60,989 bases of DNA, taken from contig CACBCS010000012.1 in NCBI GenBank assembly GCA_902537815.1, forward strand, positions 1-60,989, read 5' to 3'. Source of the stretch: an uncultured Pseudohongiella sp. (lineage in GTDB: Bacteria > Pseudomonadota > Gammaproteobacteria > Pseudomonadales > Pseudohongiellaceae). Positions 7,870-16,064 of the stretch are shown one piece after another. A program made the translations under genes and the position numbers. Below the pieces are notes generated by a model, which worked only from the letters and a program-made list of their open reading frames with translations, was not told the origin of the DNA and made no database searches. Position 1 is the stretch's first letter, and every line of letters starts with the position of its first letter.

Positions 7870-9069
7870 CTAGCCGTAGGGGCCAACGATTGAAATGGAG
7901 CAGATATTCTGGTGAGGGAAGCCCCCCAGATTGTGGTTTAGGCCCAGCCTGGGATCGGAGAGTTGGCGCGCCCCTGCCCGGCCCTGTAGCTGCAGATAAT
8001 TCTCGTAAAGCATGCGCAAACCCGAAGCACCGATTGGATGACCAAAGCATTTCAGCCCCCCATCAATTTGGCAGGGATTACTTCCCTCAGCGTCAAAGGC
8101 GCCATCTAGCACATCTTTAACACCTTTGCCTTCGTCGGCGAGCTGAAGGTCCTCCATGGTGACCAGCTCAGTAATAGAAAAGCAGTCATGAACTTCTGTC
8201 ATGGTGACTTCTTCTTTGGGTCTGCGGATACCGGCTTCATCATAGGCCCGCTGGGAGGCTATCCGTGTGGTCTTGAGATAGGAGCCATCCCAACTGGCAT
8301 GACCTGACTCGGTACCGTTAGATACTGCGAGCTGCAGGGCTTTCACCGCAACGAGATTCTCTTTTCCGAGGCTTTTTGCGATTTCCGGCGTAGTCACAAT
8401 CGCACAAGCTGATCCGTCACTCACCCCACAACAGTCGAACAGACCGATCGGCTCGGCGATATACGGGGCATTGATCGCCTGTTCTTCAGTGATTTCCCGC
8501 TGCAGATGTGCCTTGGGGTTCTTCGCGCCGTTAGCATGGCTCTTCACTGAAACATGGGCCATCGCCCGTTTGAGATCATCACTGTTGACCTTGTGCTTGG
8601 CTCGATAGCCAGATGCCAGTTGCGCAAAAGCGCCTGGAGCAGACAGGTTGGGCCAGTACATGTCGTTTTCGACTCCGCGGGTTCTTTGTGGCAGGCCTCC
8701 GTAACCGGTGTCTTTCAGCTTTTCAACACCAAGTGCCAGCGCGATATCACAAGCGCCGGAGGCAACCGCATATACCGCACCTCGGAATGCCTCAGTGCCG
8801 GTAGCACACATATTCTCCACTTTCGTAACCGGGATGTAGTTCAATTTGAGCGCAATCGACATTGGCATTGCACTGGAGCCCACATTAAACGCATCAATAC
8901 CGGCCCCAAACCAGGCCGCTTCGATCTGATTTCGCTCAATTCCCGCATCGTTCAGACATTCTTCGAAAGCTTCCACCATCAGGTCGGCAGGACTGGACTC
9001 CCAGCGCTCGCCAAACTTGCTGCATCCCATGCCCAGAATGACTACTTTGTCTTTAATGCCGCTTGCCAT
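7870..9069 (-). CDS. SCP2-type thiolase
   Basis: This 399-residue thiolase of the SCP-x/lipid-transfer group has the nucleophile loop ENMCATGTEAF (Cys near residue 88), EVHDCFSITE (His) and GGLKCFGHPIGASG (His/Cys). It should cleave 3-oxoacyl-CoA to a shortened acyl-CoA plus acetyl- or propionyl-CoA. SCP2-type thiolases typically serve branched or sterol side-chain substrates. Related Ltp2 proteins act as retro-aldolases together with DUF35 proteins, and the gene just upstream does carry a DUF35-like domain. It is third in the six-gene operon, 27 bases after that gene. Confidence 0.87.
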   Translation of the reverse strand: MASGIKDKVVILGMGCSKFGERWESSPADLMVEAFEECLNDAGIERNQIEAAWFGAGIDAFNVGSSAMPMSIALKLNYIPVTKVENMCATGTEAFRGAVYAVASGACDIALALGVEKLKDTGYGGLPQRTRGVENDMYWPNLSAPGAFAQLASGYRAKHKVNSDDLKRAMAHVSVKSHANGAKNPKAHLQREITEEQAINAPYIAEPIGLFDCCGVSDGSACAIVTTPEIAKSLGKENLVAVKALQLAVSNGTESGHASWDGSYLKTTRIASQRAYDEAGIRRPKEEVTMTEVHDCFSITELVTMEDLQLADEGKGVKDVLDGAFDAEGSNPCQIDGGLKCFGHPIGASGLRMLYENYLQLQGRAGARQLSDPRLGLNHNLGGFPHQNICSISIVGPYG

Positions 9070-9096
9070 GTTGACCTGCCTCTCTTATTTCAGCGC

Positions 9097-10536
9097 CTAA
9101 CTCTCTACCACAGCCTTCCAGAAATATTTCCTGAACCCCCGCTGTGCATCAAACTGTCTGATTCTGAAATGCACCGACACCCTGGATCCAGAATCAATCG
9201 TACCCTCTTCTACCTCAGTAAAATCCATCATCAGCTTGCCACCACATTCAAACTGTACCATGCCGAAGTAGGCCGGTGGGCTCCAGTCGAAGGTTAGCCG
9301 GTCAGCCGTCCAGGTCAACACCGTGCCGGGCTGATTGGCGAAGCTGAAATTGTCCTGACTGTCTAGCGCCTGACACTCCGGATTCACACAGTACTTTTCA
9401 CGGGGGATTTGCACTGTGCCACAGGCGCGGCATTTGCCCCCAATGAAGCCGGTTAACAAATCTTTGCGGCGGTTGAATCCGGAGAGAAAGGTTTGTTTGT
9501 CAACCTCCCCCCGCTTACCGATATCCCGCTCCACCAGATTATTAAAGCTCAGGAATTTATGGTAATTGGTCTCTTCACGCCGATTCTTCAGTGCGCCTGA
9601 CAATCCACGGTCGGGTCGACAGCGCTCAATTCTGTCTGTGGTCTGAAACAGAATGGCATCGCAGCCCTGGCCAAAGCCAAGCAGCAAAATAAGCTGTCCC
9701 GGCAGAGCAGACTCTAGCGCTTTGGCGAGCAGTATGAGGGGTTGCGCGGCACCGGCAACGCCGACAGACGCGATCTGATTGTCGACGACTGCATCAGGGC
9801 TGATGCCGAGTTGCTTCGCCAGAGCAGCAGGGGTTCGTGCCTGGTCAGTTGGCAGGATAAAGTGATCAATCTCGGCTGCCACACGGCCGGCAGATTCCAG
9901 AACTGCGCTGACGGCTTCCGGCACAATCTTCATGAAGCCCTCATCACGAATCCAGCGCTCTTCCCAGTCGTAGTCGAAATCCGATCCTTCCCCTCGATAA
10001 TGATCCACAAAGTCTACTGCATTTGTGGCAACAGCGAGGCACTGAGCGATGACTTCGTCATCGCCCACGGTAAGCGCTGCGGCACCGTCGCCCCACAGCA
10101 TCTCTGCGCGAGAACCCGCTTTCGTTCGTCGATGCTCCGCAGCAATCATCATGTCATTGCCTAGCCTGGCACTTTCCAGCCCGGCGATAAGCGCTGAGGT
10201 GGCTGCCCGCTGCGACGAGCCAATGTCCATGGTTCTGATCTGGCTGTTGAGGTTCATAGCCTCTGCGACCAGCACAGAATTCTGCCGGTCAACAAACGGA
10301 GCGGTGGTAGAGGCAAGGTTCAAGCCCGACAGCGATTTGTCCTGCAGCGCCGAAAGGCAATCGATACCCGCTTCAACCGCCATCGTGATGGTGTCTTCAT
10401 CCCAGTTGCAGATACTGCGCTCACCTTTGCCCAGACCTTTCAGGCTCGAGTCAAACCAGGCGTTGGCTTCAACCATTGCTTGCCGGTTCAGGCGCAGCCT
10501 TGGAAAATAAACCCCATACGCGGTAATTCCCTTCAT
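9097..10536 (-). CDS. HMG-CoA synthase-like thiolase-fold protein fused to a DUF35 zinc-ribbon/OB domain
   Basis: Residues 1-320 form a thiolase fold resembling archaeal-type hydroxymethylglutaryl-CoA synthase (start MKGITAYGVYFPRLRL; DNQIASVGVAG; LLLGFGQGCDAILF). Residues about 350-479 are a DUF35-type module with four zinc-ligand cysteines, CxxC-x11-C-x4-C (CRAC ... CVNPEC), and an OB-fold segment (GTVLTWTADRLTF). At the nucleophile position, where Cys is expected, the sequence is GSSQRAATSAL, so normal condensing chemistry is doubtful. It may act as a CoA-ester aldolase or as a scaffold for the adjacent SCP2-type thiolase. It lies 20 bases after the first acyl-CoA dehydrogenase gene. Confidence 0.75.
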   Translation of the reverse strand: MKGITAYGVYFPRLRLNRQAMVEANAWFDSSLKGLGKGERSICNWDEDTITMAVEAGIDCLSALQDKSLSGLNLASTTAPFVDRQNSVLVAEAMNLNSQIRTMDIGSSQRAATSALIAGLESARLGNDMMIAAEHRRTKAGSRAEMLWGDGAAALTVGDDEVIAQCLAVATNAVDFVDHYRGEGSDFDYDWEERWIRDEGFMKIVPEAVSAVLESAGRVAAEIDHFILPTDQARTPAALAKQLGISPDAVVDNQIASVGVAGAAQPLILLAKALESALPGQLILLLGFGQGCDAILFQTTDRIERCRPDRGLSGALKNRREETNYHKFLSFNNLVERDIGKRGEVDKQTFLSGFNRRKDLLTGFIGGKCRACGTVQIPREKYCVNPECQALDSQDNFSFANQPGTVLTWTADRLTFDWSPPAYFGMVQFECGGKLMMDFTEVEEGTIDSGSRVSVHFRIRQFDAQRGFRKYFWKAVVES

Positions 10537-10556
10537 CTCCTCTCCACTGTGCAGTT

Positions 10557-11702
10557 TTATACGGTTCGACTGATCACCAGTTTCATAATCTCAGAGGAGC
10601 CGCCATAGATCCGACGTACCCTTGAGTCAGCGTAAAGGCGGGAGATCGGATACTCGCTCATATAGCCATAACCACCAAAGAACTGCAGGCAGTCATCAAT
10701 AATTCTGTTACCGGTTTCTGTTGTCCATAATTTAGCCATTGCGCCCTCTTCCGGCGTGAGCCTGCCGTCATTGATTTTCATCAGACACTGGTCGAGGTAG
10801 GCCCAGCCCACCGCAAGAGAAGTTTTCATGTCAGCTAGCGAAAACTGGGTATTCTGAAAATCGAAGATTGATTTGCCGAACGCCTTGCGCTCTTTGACAT
10901 AATCCACGGTGAGCTCATAGGCACGCTGAGCCTCTGCGAATGCCCGGCAGGCGATCGTAATGCGCTCACGAGGCAGCTCATTCATGAGAACGCCGAAACC
11001 GCCGCCTTCCTTACCAAGCAGGTTTTCAACCGGAACCCGAACGTCAGAGAAAAACATCTCAGAAGTGTCTGCGGCTTTCTGGCCAATTTTGTCGAGATTG
11101 CGACCCCGTGAGAATCCATCCCTGTCGGTTTCAACAATGATGAGGCTGATTCCTTTGGCCCCGGCTGCCGGGTCAGTGGAGCAGACTAGCAGCACAAAAT
11201 CGCAGTTCTGACCGTTCGTGATGAATGTTTTTTGCCCATTGATGACATACTGATCACCGTCGCGCACCGCAGTGGTTTTGACTGCTTTGAGATCGCTGCC
11301 ACAACCGGGTTCAGTCATTCCAATCGCGGCAATGGCCTCACCGCTAACCAGAGAAGGCAGCCACCTCTGCTTCTGCGCTTCACTGCCACCATGGAGCAAA
11401 TAGTAGGACACAATGTCCGAAGACGCAGAAAAGCCGACACTGGCTCCACCGATTGCGTAGCCCACTTCTTCTGACAACACCATGTTGTAGAGAAAATCAG
11501 CACCCGGTCCCCCGTACTCCTCCGGTACCCCACAACAGTGAAATCCCTTTTCGCCCGCTTTCAGCCAGAATTCTCTGGGCAGTTGCCCGGCTTTTTCCCA
11601 CTGATCTATATTGGGTTCCAACTCTTCCCGGAAAAAGCGGCGCGCGCTTTGACGAAACAATTCATGATCACTGGTGTATATGGCTCTGTCGTGCATAGTC
11701 AT
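10557..11702 (-). CDS. acyl-CoA dehydrogenase
   Basis: This 381-residue flavoenzyme is the first gene of the catabolic operon. Motifs seen are MTEPGCGSD (substrate/FAD loop), LPRERITIA, YVKERKAFGKSI, FFGGYGYM and IYGGSSEIMK. The last replaces the IYEGT of many short- and medium-chain enzymes, so the catalytic Glu may sit elsewhere, as in long-chain or isovaleryl-type members. The open frame extends upstream to 11807, but homologues begin close to HDRAIYTSDHELFR. ATG 11702 or 11696 is therefore the likely start, and neither has a clear Shine-Dalgarno sequence. An 18-base palindrome lies just upstream. Confidence 0.85.
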   Translation of the reverse strand: MTMHDRAIYTSDHELFRQSARRFFREELEPNIDQWEKAGQLPREFWLKAGEKGFHCCGVPEEYGGPGADFLYNMVLSEEVGYAIGGASVGFSASSDIVSYYLLHGGSEAQKQRWLPSLVSGEAIAAIGMTEPGCGSDLKAVKTTAVRDGDQYVINGQKTFITNGQNCDFVLLVCSTDPAAGAKGISLIIVETDRDGFSRGRNLDKIGQKAADTSEMFFSDVRVPVENLLGKEGGGFGVLMNELPRERITIACRAFAEAQRAYELTVDYVKERKAFGKSIFDFQNTQFSLADMKTSLAVGWAYLDQCLMKINDGRLTPEEGAMAKLWTTETGNRIIDDCLQFFGGYGYMSEYPISRLYADSRVRRIYGGSSEIMKLVISRTV

Positions 11703-11716
11703 CGTTTTTGTTCGCG

Positions 11717-11734
11717 CACCGGATGCGTCCGGTG
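11717..11734 (-). promoter_or_regulatory. palindrome near the start of the acyl-CoA operon
   Basis: CACCGGA and TCCGGTG form a perfect 7-bp inverted repeat around TGCG. It lies 15-32 bases before ATG 11702. It could be a repressor operator or a hairpin in the mRNA leader. Its position over the likely translation-initiation region favours a regulatory role, but no factor can be named. Confidence 0.35.
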
Positions 11735-11910
11735 GAGTAAAGTCGATAAAGGTCGGGAATTCTAATGCAATCATCCGGTAATTGCGAAAGGCCCACGCTG
11801 AGGGCATTTATCGGGTTCAAGGTCCGGCCGGGAGATTCGCTCAATCCTCTGAAGGCTGAATATTCTGAGCCGGAACAGCAGGGCCCGGGCTCAATCCGCA
11901 GGATTGCTGC

Positions 11911-11930
11911 GAATGATTTGCAAATCACTC
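11911..11930. promoter_or_regulatory. operator-like palindrome
   Basis: The 14-base core TGATTTGCAAATCA (11914-11927) is a perfect palindrome, and the flanks extend it to 20 bases with one mismatched pair. The size and symmetry fit a dimeric TetR- or GntR-type regulator site. It lies about 210 bases upstream of the first acyl-CoA dehydrogenase start. No regulator gene is adjacent. Confidence 0.35.
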
Positions 11931-12038
11931 AGAATTGTCTGGCATCAGTCCCATCAGAATCGCGACCGGAACTGCACTGTCATCCCGCCAGACCCGGCAA
12001 CAAGACATGGCCCGCAAGCCCCCGAAGTATAGGGCGCC

Positions 12039-12590
12039 TCAGCCATGATCCGCCGGATTGTTGAAAATCGGATTCACTAATGAATTCAAGACATGGTCCT
12101 CCCATTTGCCGTTGATGCAGATGAAAGACTTTGCATATCCCTCTCTTTCAAAATTCAGGCTTCTCAGGAGGCCTCCTGAGCGGGTATTACTCGGCATATG
12201 ATTGGCCATAATACGGTGCAGCCGAAGATCATCGAAGGCGTAGGCAATTGCATGTTGCACAATACGCTTCATATATCCCTGTCCCTGGTAGCGCGCGGCT
12301 ACCGAATAGCCCAGATAGCAGGCCTGAAAAACACTTCTGATGATATTGCTCAAAGAACAACTTCCTATCACATGAGTCAGTTCAGTATCGGTGCCGATAA
12401 AGTGTACCGATTCACCTCTCGCAAATTCCCGCTCCCGTTCCTTGAGCCTGCGTCGCCAGCAATCAACTGAGTGGTGATGCCTCGCTACCTTCGGACTCCA
12501 GGGGGCCAAATGGGCTTCATTATGCGCAAAATACTCTGCCATGATTGTCGCATGATCAGGGTCTGACCGAATAATTCTGAGTGCTGTCAT
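12039..12590 (-). CDS. rimJ: RimJ-like GNAT N-acetyltransferase
   Basis: This 183-residue GNAT protein closely follows RimJ, which acetylates the N-terminal Ala of ribosomal protein S5. Shared segments include QACYLGYSVAARYQGQGYM (acetyl-CoA loop), HRIMANHMPSNTRSG, LNFEREGYAKSF and NGKWEDHVLNSL. The start at ATG 12590 (MTALRIIRSD) matches the family length of about 190. The open frame continues upstream to 12713, but that extension has no similarity to the family. It stands alone between the serine hydrolase gene and the acyl-CoA operon on the same strand. The exact target in this organism is inferred from family membership. Confidence 0.8.
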   Translation of the reverse strand: MTALRIIRSDPDHATIMAEYFAHNEAHLAPWSPKVARHHHSVDCWRRRLKEREREFARGESVHFIGTDTELTHVIGSCSLSNIIRSVFQACYLGYSVAARYQGQGYMKRIVQHAIAYAFDDLRLHRIMANHMPSNTRSGGLLRSLNFEREGYAKSFICINGKWEDHVLNSLVNPIFNNPADHG

Positions 12591-12773
12591 GGTATCTGAA
12601 TTCGATTGGACTGGGTGACGCAGCTTGCTCAGACAGTACCTGATTCCGGGCTTCGCGGGCTTCACTCGGCGCTGCGCAGGAAACGCCCTGTCGGCAATCC
12701 TCTCCACCTGCAAGGCCCGTGCAATGTCGGATCAATACTGCAACAGTTCCATCCGGTTCTGCCGCCCGAACAG

Positions 12774-14048
12774 CTAACGACGCTCTATCAATGCTGCATC
12801 CACCAGACGAGTGAAATCCTCGCGAAAGCCACCACCACGAGAGGGAGAAACCTGTGACATTATCACGGTGATTATGCTCTGCGATGAATCTATGAAGTAG
12901 CGGGTACCTGCCGAGCCGTCCCACCAGATTGTGCCTGCAGAAACAGGAAAACTGTAGGCAGAAGGGTCCATCACCAGATTGAAACCCCCTAAAGTCCAGC
13001 CGGACCCCGCCCAGTAGCCGCGCTCGCCGATCGGCATCGCCTGATCCGGAACGGCATTATCATAGATAAGCTGCGCCGTCTCTTCGGAAAGAATTCGATG
13101 GCCATCCAATTCCCCCCTGTTAAGTATCATCTGAGAGAAGCGCAGAAAATCTAAAACCGACGACAGTAATCCGACACCTCCTTCAAGTAGCCGGGGGCGG
13201 CTGGTCCATGGTACCGCCTCAATCCGATGAGGAGTCAGTTGCCCTTCTACTGGTCGGTAAAGTTCGGCCAGCCTGTCCGCGTCTTTTCCCTCCGCCCAGA
13301 AGACAGTGCTGTTCATTTCCAGAGGATCAAAGATATGGCGCTGAAGGTACACATCAAGTGGCATTCCCGACCAGACCTCGATCAGTTTACCCAAGATCGT
13401 AGCGTGTATCCCATATCTGAACGCGGTGCCAGGATCGTGAAACAGCGGGACGGACGCTGCTTTAGTCATCATTTCATCCAGCGAATAATTCTTGTCTCTC
13501 ACCTGCTGCTCCCGGTAGAGCGTCGAACCTCGGCTGCCGAGACCGGAGGTATGAGTGAGAAGATGCGCCACCGTTATATCACCCGAACGAGCTCGGCTTT
13601 GACTGACATCAGTGCCGTCCGGGTCCATCAGCACCCGCTGCTCAGAGAATTCCGGCAAATATTTCTGGATCGGATCATCCAGCTCGAATTTGCCCGCTTC
13701 ATAAAGCTGAAGCGCGGCGGTGCTGGTGATTTCACGGGTCATAGAATAAATGCGAAACAACGCGTCTTTTGGCATAGGTTTTTGTTGTTCTATATCAAGC
13801 CTGCCCAGCGCTTCGAAATAAACCAACTTGCCATCCCGGGCTACTGCTGCCACGACCCCCGCAATATCACCTTCATCGACGTGCTGCCGAAGGTTTGTGG
13901 TGACCGCATCAAGCCCCGTCGAAGAAAAACCTGCGCTTTCAGGGTCAACAGTTTGCAGACTCTGACCAGAACTGCTTACCGTAAGGGTTGAGATCGTCAG
14001 GGCTGTCACAAGTCGCAAGAACCTGGGCGGATTTGTGTATTTTTTCAT
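12774..14048 (-). CDS. serine hydrolase of the beta-lactamase/EstB family with altered SxxK motif
   Basis: This 424-residue protein has a signal peptide (hydrophobic residues about 10-28) and a class C beta-lactamase-like fold. The N-terminal FRIYSMTREITS block is where the family has S-x-x-K, but here Lys is Arg (SMTR). Other conserved blocks are LLTHTSGL, FRYGIHATILGKLIE (Tyr motif region) and the C-terminal WDGSAGTRYFID. Members include periplasmic esterases and D-amino-peptidases. The ATG at 14048 is preferred over GTG 14060 because GGGAG precedes it by about 5 bases. It follows the DUF885 gene directly, its Shine-Dalgarno overlapping the region just past that stop codon, so the two are co-translated. 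Confidence 0.8.
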   Translation of the reverse strand: MKKYTNPPRFLRLVTALTISTLTVSSSGQSLQTVDPESAGFSSTGLDAVTTNLRQHVDEGDIAGVVAAVARDGKLVYFEALGRLDIEQQKPMPKDALFRIYSMTREITSTAALQLYEAGKFELDDPIQKYLPEFSEQRVLMDPDGTDVSQSRARSGDITVAHLLTHTSGLGSRGSTLYREQQVRDKNYSLDEMMTKAASVPLFHDPGTAFRYGIHATILGKLIEVWSGMPLDVYLQRHIFDPLEMNSTVFWAEGKDADRLAELYRPVEGQLTPHRIEAVPWTSRPRLLEGGVGLLSSVLDFLRFSQMILNRGELDGHRILSEETAQLIYDNAVPDQAMPIGERGYWAGSGWTLGGFNLVMDPSAYSFPVSAGTIWWDGSAGTRYFIDSSQSIITVIMSQVSPSRGGGFREDFTRLVDAALIERR

Positions 14049-14060
14049 CGTCTCTCCCAC

Positions 14061-15953
14061 TTATCGCGCAGCTTGCGAATCCGCTGTGCTCGCAGCCAGC
14101 TGACCTTCTATCCAACGCTCTACTCTGGCATGCATCATCGGCATCGGGACTGCGCCGGCACCGAGTACTACATCGTGAAACATCCGCACATCGAAAGATT
14201 GGCCTAAAGCAGTTTCCGCCCGGTTTCTGGCCTGTTGAAAATTCAGCATACCGGTTTTATACGCGGTTGCCTGACCGGGGTTTGAGAAATAGCGTTTTAC
14301 TTCAGAACGAACTGCTCCCTCCGGAATAGGCGAGTTATCCAGAAAATACTGAACGGCCTGTTCCTCACTCCAGCGCTTGGCATGAATGCCGGTATCTACC
14401 ACCAGCCGAACTGCCCGCCAGATCTCACCGGCCAGACGGCCAAAATCAGAGTAAGGATCCTGAAAGCCACCCATTTCCTTCGCCAGCCACTCAGAATAAA
14501 GACCCCATCCTTCTGTGTACGCAGTCGTTCGGTACTGTGTGCGGAACCGCGGCACATCAGTCAGTTCCTGCTGGATGGAGATTTGCATGTGATGGCCCGG
14601 GTTACCCTCATGATAGGCAATGTCTTCAATTTGCCATTTGGCCAGGGTCGACATATCACTCATGTGGGAATAGAACACGCCGGGTCGAGAGCCATCAGGC
14701 GCGCCCTGACGATAGTGCTGGGCAGCCCCAGGCTGTTCCCGAAATGACTCAACGCGCCTGACAACAAGCGGTGCCCTGGGCAGCCGGCCAAAGTAGTCGG
14801 GCAAGCGATCGAAGATGAAGTTCAGGTATTCATTGTTGACTTCGAGGTATTCCTGTCGGCCCTCATCGGTATTGGGGTAGTAGAATTGCTCATCTCCCCT
14901 GACGAAGACAAAGAATTCCTGCAGGGAGCCCTGAAAACCGGTCTGCTGTTTGACCGATTCCATTTCCGAAAGCAGCCGATCAACTTCTCTCAGTCCGATG
15001 CGGTGAATTTCGTCAGCACTTAGGTCAAGCGTAGTCATTCGGGCGAGACGCTGATTGTAGTAGTTCTCCCCATCTGGCAGCGCCCAGACTCCCTGTGCCT
15101 GATCGGCCGCAAACACCATATCCTGCTGCAGCCAGGCGCGCACTTCCTCATAAGCAGCCAAAACTTGGCCAGAAAGAATGTCCTGCGCCCGCATCAAGTA
15201 AGTCTGCGCAGCTTGCTCGTCCAGCTTAGCCGCAGTCACCAGCTGGTCTACCTTGCCCTGGAAATCCGTCCAGATGGGAGAATTCGGTGAACTGTCATCG
15301 CTGTTAAACGGCACCCCTGTCGTTACCCGACTGATTTCTTCCAGTGCAAACTCATAGTTAAAGCGTGGCTGACGGATGCCTGCAGCTGCCTGTTCTTTGC
15401 TGAGGTCAAGCAGGTCACCAAGCACCCGATCAATCTGCTCCAGACGGGACAGATAGGCTTCAAGATCCGACTCATCGTCAACGCGATGAAAACTGATCAT
15501 GAAACTGGGCAATGATGCATGGGGGCCACCACGCCCGAAAATGTAACCGTAATTGCGATAGGGAAAGGCCGCTTCGGCCTGTTCCAGCGCGTATTCCCAC
15601 ATATCAAAAGACAGTTTCCCATCCTCGTTGAGCGCCTGGTACTCGAATTCTCTGCGCATGGTCGCCACACTCTGCCGCTGCCAGTCGAGTCGCCGCTGCT
15701 GGGCTTGAAGGGTGACGTCATTCAACTGACCATAGTCGGTTTTGTCACCCAAGACGCTACGGGTCTGAGGGCTGAAATCCAACTGCTGTTCATACTGTTC
15801 ATCCAGCCAGACATTAAGCCGGTCCGTCTCGGTCTGCTCTGCGATCTGCTCGGGGGCTGGTGCCTTGGCACCTTCGGGGGAACTGCTTGGCGCGTCGCCG
15901 CAGGATGCAAGCAAGGTGGTAACAAACAACGCGGACGATAAACGAACGAACAT
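14061..15953 (-). CDS. DUF885 family lipoprotein, probable metallohydrolase
   Basis: This 630-residue DUF885 protein begins with a lipoprotein signal ending in LLASC (Cys near residue 18), so it should be lipid-anchored in the envelope. The C-terminal half contains YHEGNPGHHMQ, the HExxPGHH-type motif of the family that resembles a zinc-peptidase site, and a conserved YTEGWGLYSEWLAKEMG block. An AGGA sequence lies about 8 bases before the ATG. It forms a unit with the downstream serine hydrolase gene, suggesting two envelope hydrolases made together, possibly for peptides. The substrate is unknown. Confidence 0.82.
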   Translation of the reverse strand: MFVRLSSALFVTTLLASCGDAPSSSPEGAKAPAPEQIAEQTETDRLNVWLDEQYEQQLDFSPQTRSVLGDKTDYGQLNDVTLQAQQRRLDWQRQSVATMRREFEYQALNEDGKLSFDMWEYALEQAEAAFPYRNYGYIFGRGGPHASLPSFMISFHRVDDESDLEAYLSRLEQIDRVLGDLLDLSKEQAAAGIRQPRFNYEFALEEISRVTTGVPFNSDDSSPNSPIWTDFQGKVDQLVTAAKLDEQAAQTYLMRAQDILSGQVLAAYEEVRAWLQQDMVFAADQAQGVWALPDGENYYNQRLARMTTLDLSADEIHRIGLREVDRLLSEMESVKQQTGFQGSLQEFFVFVRGDEQFYYPNTDEGRQEYLEVNNEYLNFIFDRLPDYFGRLPRAPLVVRRVESFREQPGAAQHYRQGAPDGSRPGVFYSHMSDMSTLAKWQIEDIAYHEGNPGHHMQISIQQELTDVPRFRTQYRTTAYTEGWGLYSEWLAKEMGGFQDPYSDFGRLAGEIWRAVRLVVDTGIHAKRWSEEQAVQYFLDNSPIPEGAVRSEVKRYFSNPGQATAYKTGMLNFQQARNRAETALGQSFDVRMFHDVVLGAGAVPMPMMHARVERWIEGQLAASTADSQAAR

Positions 15954-16064
15954 ATCGAGATCCTTATTGCGATGAACAGATTGAGCGGGGGGTCAGCGAG
16001 AGGCGGACGCTAGCGCGTTTGCGCAAAGCTGTCCAGAGCTGCCGACGGAGTCGCTTCATGGCTG

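Larger units (their letters stand above)
11703..12038. other. intergenic region upstream of the acyl-CoA operon
   Basis: These 336 bases separate the RimJ-like gene (ending at 12039, same strand) from the first acyl-CoA dehydrogenase. No credible gene is present. The region holds two perfect palindromic cores, described separately, and a short inverted repeat CAATCC/GGATTG at 11892-11906. No T-rich terminator was seen. It presumably holds the promoter of the six-gene operon. Confidence 0.5.

Noticed and set aside
8554..9297. 247-codon plus-strand open frame
   Set aside because: It is the antisense shadow of the thiolase and DUF35-fusion genes, which have clear motifs on the minus strand.
13227..13991. 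254-codon plus-strand open frame
   Set aside because: It is antisense to the serine hydrolase gene, with no domain or ribosome-binding site supporting it.
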